Source of the DNA: Kaistella pullorum
GTDB lineage: Bacteria; Bacteroidota; Bacteroidia; Flavobacteriales; Weeksellaceae
Reading direction: 5' to 3'
Assembly: GCF_014837035.1 (NCBI RefSeq)
Contig: NZ_JACSPS010000002.1
Location: 124,001 to 188,000 of the forward strand
Length of the DNA: 64,000 nucleotides
Below are positions 60,682-64,000 of the stretch, piece by piece (position 1 is the first letter of the stretch; each line of letters opens with the position of its first letter). Both the position numbers and the translations under genes were made by a program. The notes beneath the pieces were generated by a model. It had not been told where the DNA came from. It worked only from the letters and a program-made list of their open reading frames with translations, and searched no databases.

Positions 60682-61245
60682 TTACTTTGCCGGTTTCTTA
60701 GGGCTCATCATCATGATCATCCGCTTACCTTCCAGTTTTGGCAACTGATCTACCTTCCCCACATGTTCCAGTTCCTGCGCCAGTTTCAGAAGAAGGATTT
60801 CTCCCTGATCTTTGAAAACGATAGAACGTCCTTTGAAGAATACGTATGTTTTCAGTTTTGAACCTTCTTCAAGGAATTTTTCGGCGTGCTTTTTCTTGAA
60901 GTCGTAATCGTGCTCATCAGTCTGAGGACCGAAACGTATTTCCTTTACCACCACTTTCACCTGCTTGGCTTTAAGCTCTTTGGTCTTCTTCTTCTGCTCG
61001 TAAAGGAATTTTTTATAGTCAAGAATCCGCGTGATATACGGTTCCGCCTTGTCTGAGATTACCACAAGATCCAGTTCCTGGTCTTTGGCAATATCAAGCG
61101 CTTTCTGCAGCGGATAAACGCCGGGTTCTACATTGTCGCCGACCAAACGTACTTCCTTTGCCCGGATCTTTTCGTTAATCTGATGCAAATCTTCCTGTAC
61201 GCGTCGCTGTGGACCTCGGCCTCGGTAGTTAAATTTCTGTGCTAT
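60682..61245 (-). CDS. infC: Translation initiation factor IF-3, apparent AUA start
   Basis: IF-3 keeps 30S subunits free and proofreads start-codon choice. The clear IF-3 sequence ([42 protein letters not shown] ... [50 protein letters not shown]) runs on upstream past the TTG at 61188 with a basic family-like N-terminus ([19 protein letters not shown]). The frame is closed by a stop at 61258-61260 and contains no ATG, GTG or TTG in the needed place; ATA at 61243-61245 gives 187 residues. Rare start codons are known for IF-3 (AUU in E. coli) and give autogenous control. Confidence 0.9.
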   Translation of the reverse strand: MAQKFNYRGRGPQRRVQEDLHQINEKIRAKEVRLVGDNVEPGVYPLQKALDIAKDQELDLVVISDKAEPYITRILDYKKFLYEQKKKTKELKAKQVKVVVKEIRFGPQTDEHDYDFKKKHAEKFLEEGSKLKTYVFFKGRSIVFKDQGEILLLKLAQELEHVGKVDQLPKLEGKRMIMMMSPKKPAK

Positions 61246-61270
61246 GGTGTTTAATTTTTAATGTTAATTC

Positions 61271-63190
61271 TTAAATTTTTGCTTCCTTCTGGAAGTAGGC
61301 GATAAAATCTTCGACACTCATGGTGCCCAAATCGCCTTCGTTTCTTCTGCGGACAGAAATTGTGCCATCCCGCTCCTCATTTTCGCCAACTATCAACATA
61401 AATGGCAATTTTTTCATTTCAGCATCCCGAATCTTACGTCCGGTTTTCTCATTTCTGTCGTCGATCAGGCCGCAAATATCGTGATTTTCCAGTAATTGCG
61501 AAACTTTTTTCGCATAATCAACATATTTTTCGCTGATTGGCAGAATGGTAAACTGATCCGGTGCAAGCCAAAGCGGGAAATCGCCAGCAGTGTTTTCAAG
61601 CAGGATCGCAATGAATCTCTCCATCGAGCCGAACGGCGCACGGTGAATCATCACCGGTCTGTGTTTTTCATTATCGCTTCCCGTGTACCAAAGATCAAAT
61701 CTCTCCGGTAAATTATAATCTACCTGGATGGTACCAAGTTGCCAGCTGCGTCCGAGCGCATCTTTCACCATGAAATCGAGCTTTGGCCCATAGAAAGCAG
61801 CTTCACCGTATTCCACGATCGTTTTCAGACCTTTCTTTTCAGCTGCCTGAATGATTGCATCTTCTGCTTTTTTCCAGTTCTCATCGCTGCCGATGTATTT
61901 TTCTTTTTTGTCCGGGTCTCTCAGTGAAACCTGCGTCACGAAATCTTCAAATCCTAAAGATTTAAAAACATAAAGTGTCAGGTCGATCACATTTTCGAAT
62001 TCCGCCAAAAGCTGGTCGGGTGTACAGAAAAGGTGCGCATCATCCTGTGTAAATCCGCGGACACGTGTCAGACCGTGAAGTTCGCCGGATTGTTCGTAAC
62101 GATAAACCGTACCGAACTCTGCAAATCGTTTTGGCAAGTCTTTGTACGACCACTGTCCGACTTTGTAGATTTCGCAGTGGTGTGGGCAGTTCATCGGTTT
62201 CAGCATGAACTCTTCACCTTCATTCGGCGTTTTGATCGGCTGGAAACTGTCTGCGCCATATTTATCCCAATGACCAGAAGTTACATAAAGTTCTTTGGCA
62301 CCGATATGTGGAGACATCACGAACTCGTAACCCGATTTTTTCTGGGCTTCAGACAAGAAGTTTTCTAGTTTTTTTCTTAATGCTGCGCCTTTTGGTAACC
62401 AAAGCGGTAAACCTGCGCCCACTTTTTCTGAGAATGCGAAAATACCAAGTTCTTTACCGAGTTTACGGTGATCGCGGCGTTTTGCTTCTTCAAGTCTTTC
62501 GAGATATTCGGTAAGGTCTTTCTGCTTAGGGAACGAAATTCCGTAAACACGTGTCAGCTGCTTGTTTTTCTCGTCTCCGCGCCAGTAAGCTCCAGCGGCG
62601 TTCAGAATTTTCACTGCTTTTACGATTCCGGTGGCAGGAATATGGCCGCCGCGGCAAAGGTCGGTGAAGTTGTCGTGAGAGCAGAACGTGATTTCGCCAT
62701 CATTAAGGTTTGAAATCAACTCGGTTTTGTACGGATTGTCGGCATATTCTTTCAGCGCGTCTGCTTTGGAAACCGCGTAAAGGTTGAAAGTGGAGTTTTT
62801 CTTGGCATTTTCAAGCATTTTCTTCTCGATTTTATCAAAGTCTTTTTCTGAAAGACTTTCATCGCCGAAATCTACGTCGTAATAGAAACCGTTTTCAATG
62901 GCGGGCCCAATGGTAAGTTTGGCGTCCGGGTAAAATTCCACGATTGCCTGCGCGAGAAGGTGAGCGGAAGAATGCCAAAAGGCTTTTTTGCCAAGATCAT
63001 CATTCCAGGTGAGGAGCTGAAGCGTAGAATCTGTACTGATCGGCGTGTTGATTTCGGTTTGTGTGCCGTTTACCATTGCAGAAATTACGTTTCTGGCGAG
63101 GCCTTCGCTGATCGATTTTGCTACGTCAACAGGCGTTACCGCGCTCTCGAATTCTCTGACGCTCCCGTCGGGAAGTGTGATCTTTACCAT
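61271..63190 (-). CDS. thrS: Threonyl-tRNA synthetase
   Basis: Class II synthetase charging tRNA-Thr. 639 residues: N-terminal TGS domain ([27 protein letters not shown]), the editing/SAD domain with HxxxH in [13 protein letters not shown] and the [14 protein letters not shown]ys site, catalytic motifs 1-3 ([52 protein letters not shown]), and the anticodon-binding domain. Complete. infC follows after about 25 bp. Confidence 0.97.
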   Translation of the reverse strand: MVKITLPDGSVREFESAVTPVDVAKSISEGLARNVISAMVNGTQTEINTPISTDSTLQLLTWNDDLGKKAFWHSSAHLLAQAIVEFYPDAKLTIGPAIENGFYYDVDFGDESLSEKDFDKIEKKMLENAKKNSTFNLYAVSKADALKEYADNPYKTELISNLNDGEITFCSHDNFTDLCRGGHIPATGIVKAVKILNAAGAYWRGDEKNKQLTRVYGISFPKQKDLTEYLERLEEAKRRDHRKLGKELGIFAFSEKVGAGLPLWLPKGAALRKKLENFLSEAQKKSGYEFVMSPHIGAKELYVTSGHWDKYGADSFQPIKTPNEGEEFMLKPMNCPHHCEIYKVGQWSYKDLPKRFAEFGTVYRYEQSGELHGLTRVRGFTQDDAHLFCTPDQLLAEFENVIDLTLYVFKSLGFEDFVTQVSLRDPDKKEKYIGSDENWKKAEDAIIQAAEKKGLKTIVEYGEAAFYGPKLDFMVKDALGRSWQLGTIQVDYNLPERFDLWYTGSDNEKHRPVMIHRAPFGSMERFIAILLENTAGDFPLWLAPDQFTILPISEKYVDYAKKVSQLLENHDICGLIDDRNEKTGRKIRDAEMKKLPFMLIVGENEERDGTISVRRRNEGDLGTMSVEDFIAYFQKEAKI

Positions 63191-63213
63191 TTTTAGCTCA
63201 AAATTTTAAGAAG

Positions 63214-63221
63214 CAAAAATA
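63214..63221 (-). promoter_or_regulatory. -7 box of thrS
   Basis: Minus strand TATTTTTG (TAnnTTTG), 23 bp before the thrS ATG. Confidence 0.5.
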
Positions 63222-63312
63222 CGGTTTTTCTTCCAACTTTTGTTGGTGTAAAAGTTGAATTTAAACAGAGGATGTCCTCACTGTATGTTGGAAGAGAAAA
63301 TGCCTGATGTTT

Positions 63313-63398
63313 TAGCCCTGATTGCAATGGAAATCCTTTTTTGTTCCCTTCGAATAGAAGGGAACAAAAAAGATTGTAATGGAAAGCAGGCAGGGTAG
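63313..63398. repeat. Intergenic hairpin element upstream of thrS
   Basis: Perfect 15-bp arms (63337-63351 and 63357-63371, TTTTTTGTTCCCTTC and its complement) with a 5-base loop, flanked on both sides by a near-identical direct repeat (GATTGCAATGGAAA at 63320-63333 and GATTGTAATGGAAA at 63372-63385). The outer ends TAGCCCTG / CAGGGTA are roughly inverted. It looks like a repeat element rather than a terminator. The rest of the 286-bp gap holds the thrS promoter and the terminator below; no gene. Confidence 0.55.
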
Positions 63399-63433
63399 TG
63401 GCACGTGTAAGAGTCTTCGGGCTCTAAAAACAA

Positions 63434-63460
63434 AAAATCCGAACAAAATGTCCGGATTTT
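63434..63460 (-). terminator. Terminator after the stress-protein-like gene
   Basis: Stem AAAATCCG / CGGATTTT with an 11-base loop and an A-run on the left (T-run on the minus strand), 16 bp beyond the stop. Confidence 0.75.
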
Positions 63461-63476
63461 ATTTCTTTAGTTTCCT

Positions 63477-63995
63477 TTAATCATCGGCATTTCCCATGGA
63501 ATCCATGTCGGTGCTCATGCCGCGTCCGCGAAAATTGTAAGAGCGGTTTTCACCGACCATATACAGGTTGTTTTTGGCTTTGGCAATGATTCTTGCGCGT
63601 TCGTCTTCGGTCAAATTGTTGTCAGGCGATGCAAATTCTTCGCCCATGTAGCGGTCCCGTGTGACATCATTTACATTCAGCGCTCCCTCGTCGTTCATGA
63701 TGTCGCGGGCTTTTTCGGCACGGTCGCTGGTATTGGTGTATACGGTGACGATATTGCTTTTGCTGCCGGCGTAGCTGTATTTTTTGCGGTCGTTATCATT
63801 GTCTCCGAAGAGCCAGTTCCAGAATCCGGAAGTGTTTTCGTCCTCATCAAACTCAGAACCTTCGGTGTATTCGCCGGTGGTAGAATAGCGTGAGATCTGG
63901 TAATCTTCTTTTCCAAACCCTGCGCTGGCGAGTTTACTGGATGCTTTTTCGGCTGCTTCGGTAGTTGGGAACATGCCCACGACTGTGTATGACAT
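63477..63995 (-). CDS. General stress protein-like (YflT/GSP17M-like domain)
   Basis: A 172-residue, acidic soluble protein. The first ~100 residues (MSYTVVGMFPTTEAAEKASSKLASAGFGKEDYQISRY, then NIVTVYTNTSDRAEKARDIMNDEGALNVNDV) form two ferredoxin-like halves split by an acidic insert (about 48-70), like the domain of Bacillus general stress protein 17M. The C-terminal part is polar and probably disordered. Role unknown; its promoter lies beyond the window. Confidence 0.7.
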   Translation of the reverse strand: MSYTVVGMFPTTEAAEKASSKLASAGFGKEDYQISRYSTTGEYTEGSEFDEDENTSGFWNWLFGDNDNDRKKYSYAGSKSNIVTVYTNTSDRAEKARDIMNDEGALNVNDVTRDRYMGEEFASPDNNLTEDERARIIAKAKNNLYMVGENRSYNFRGRGMSTDMDSMGNADD

Positions 63996-64000
63996 AATTT

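Noticed and set aside
63337-63371. Possible terminator of thrS-side transcription
   Set aside because: The A/T tails are part of the stem itself, the element sits upstream of thrS, and a separate terminator for the neighbouring gene is present at 63434-63460.
1-64000. tRNA, rRNA, CRISPR, prophage or transposase genes
   Set aside because: No cloverleaf with a GTTCRANYC loop, no rRNA signature, no regular repeat-spacer array and no integrase/transposase motif was seen by reading; a covariance-model scan would be the decisive test.

Overview
The window reads as a chromosomal segment of a Bacteroidota bacterium, class Flavobacteriia, most likely Weeksellaceae (Chryseobacterium/Kaistella clade). 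The evidence is the set of marker genes: GldF/GldG gliding ABC genes, secreted peptidases with C-terminal type IX secretion (T9SS) sorting domains, an ATP synthase operon that stops after atpG and so lacks atpD/atpC, a long N-terminal extension on AtpB, and many promoters with the Bacteroidota -7 box TAnnTTTG. Shine-Dalgarno sequences are mostly absent. Genes are dense on both strands. I saw no rRNA or tRNA genes, CRISPR arrays, prophage or transposase.

Layout. 1-6.4 kb: 3' part of glgC, a membrane-anchored SRPBCC/GyrI-like protein, then sucA-sucB (2-oxoglutarate dehydrogenase E1/E2). 6.4-11.1 kb: apaG, then a leftward block with a DEDDh exonuclease, two paralogous alpha/beta hydrolases, a family 2 glycosyltransferase and an LpxL-type acyltransferase. 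11.1-20.8 kb: a thioredoxin-like protein and the purine genes purB, purL, purC and purF, with a SatD-DUF3307 gene pair and an operator-like repeat array set between purL and purC. 20.8-31.9 kb: outer-membrane barrel, aroB, proline dehydrogenase, priA, dacB, an M1 aminopeptidase with T9SS tail, kbl and a DUF4268 gene. 31.9-39.9 kb: hemJ-gldF-gldG (leftward), a CUB-containing M12-like metalloprotease, SAM hydrolase, phoH and a second barrel protein.

39.9-49.7 kb: ffh, the ATP synthase operon (atpZ/I-like, a four-helix protein, atpB-E-F-H-A-G), a CNNM/CorC-type membrane protein, clpS and a rhomboid protease. 49.9-56.3 kb: prmC, an NlpC/P60 lipoprotein, dapD, then four envelope-glycan genes (GT87-like, DPM-type GT2, polysaccharide deacetylase, GT4). 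56.4-64 kb: M28 peptidase with T9SS tail and the translation genes rplT, rpmI, infC and thrS. Here the usual thrS-infC-rpmI-rplT order is broken by a zinc alcohol dehydrogenase gene and an unknown gene on the opposite strand. The window ends in a small stress-protein-like gene.

Most of the window is core metabolism. The most interesting places are: (i) the SatD-DUF3307 pair, with a palindromic operator array, cyclase-like motifs in SatD and a ladder of His/Asp pairs in the membrane partner; (ii) the split translation operon, with an apparent AUA start for infC; (iii) several intergenic palindromic elements that look like a dispersed repeat family; (iv) the stable hairpin between atpE and atpF.
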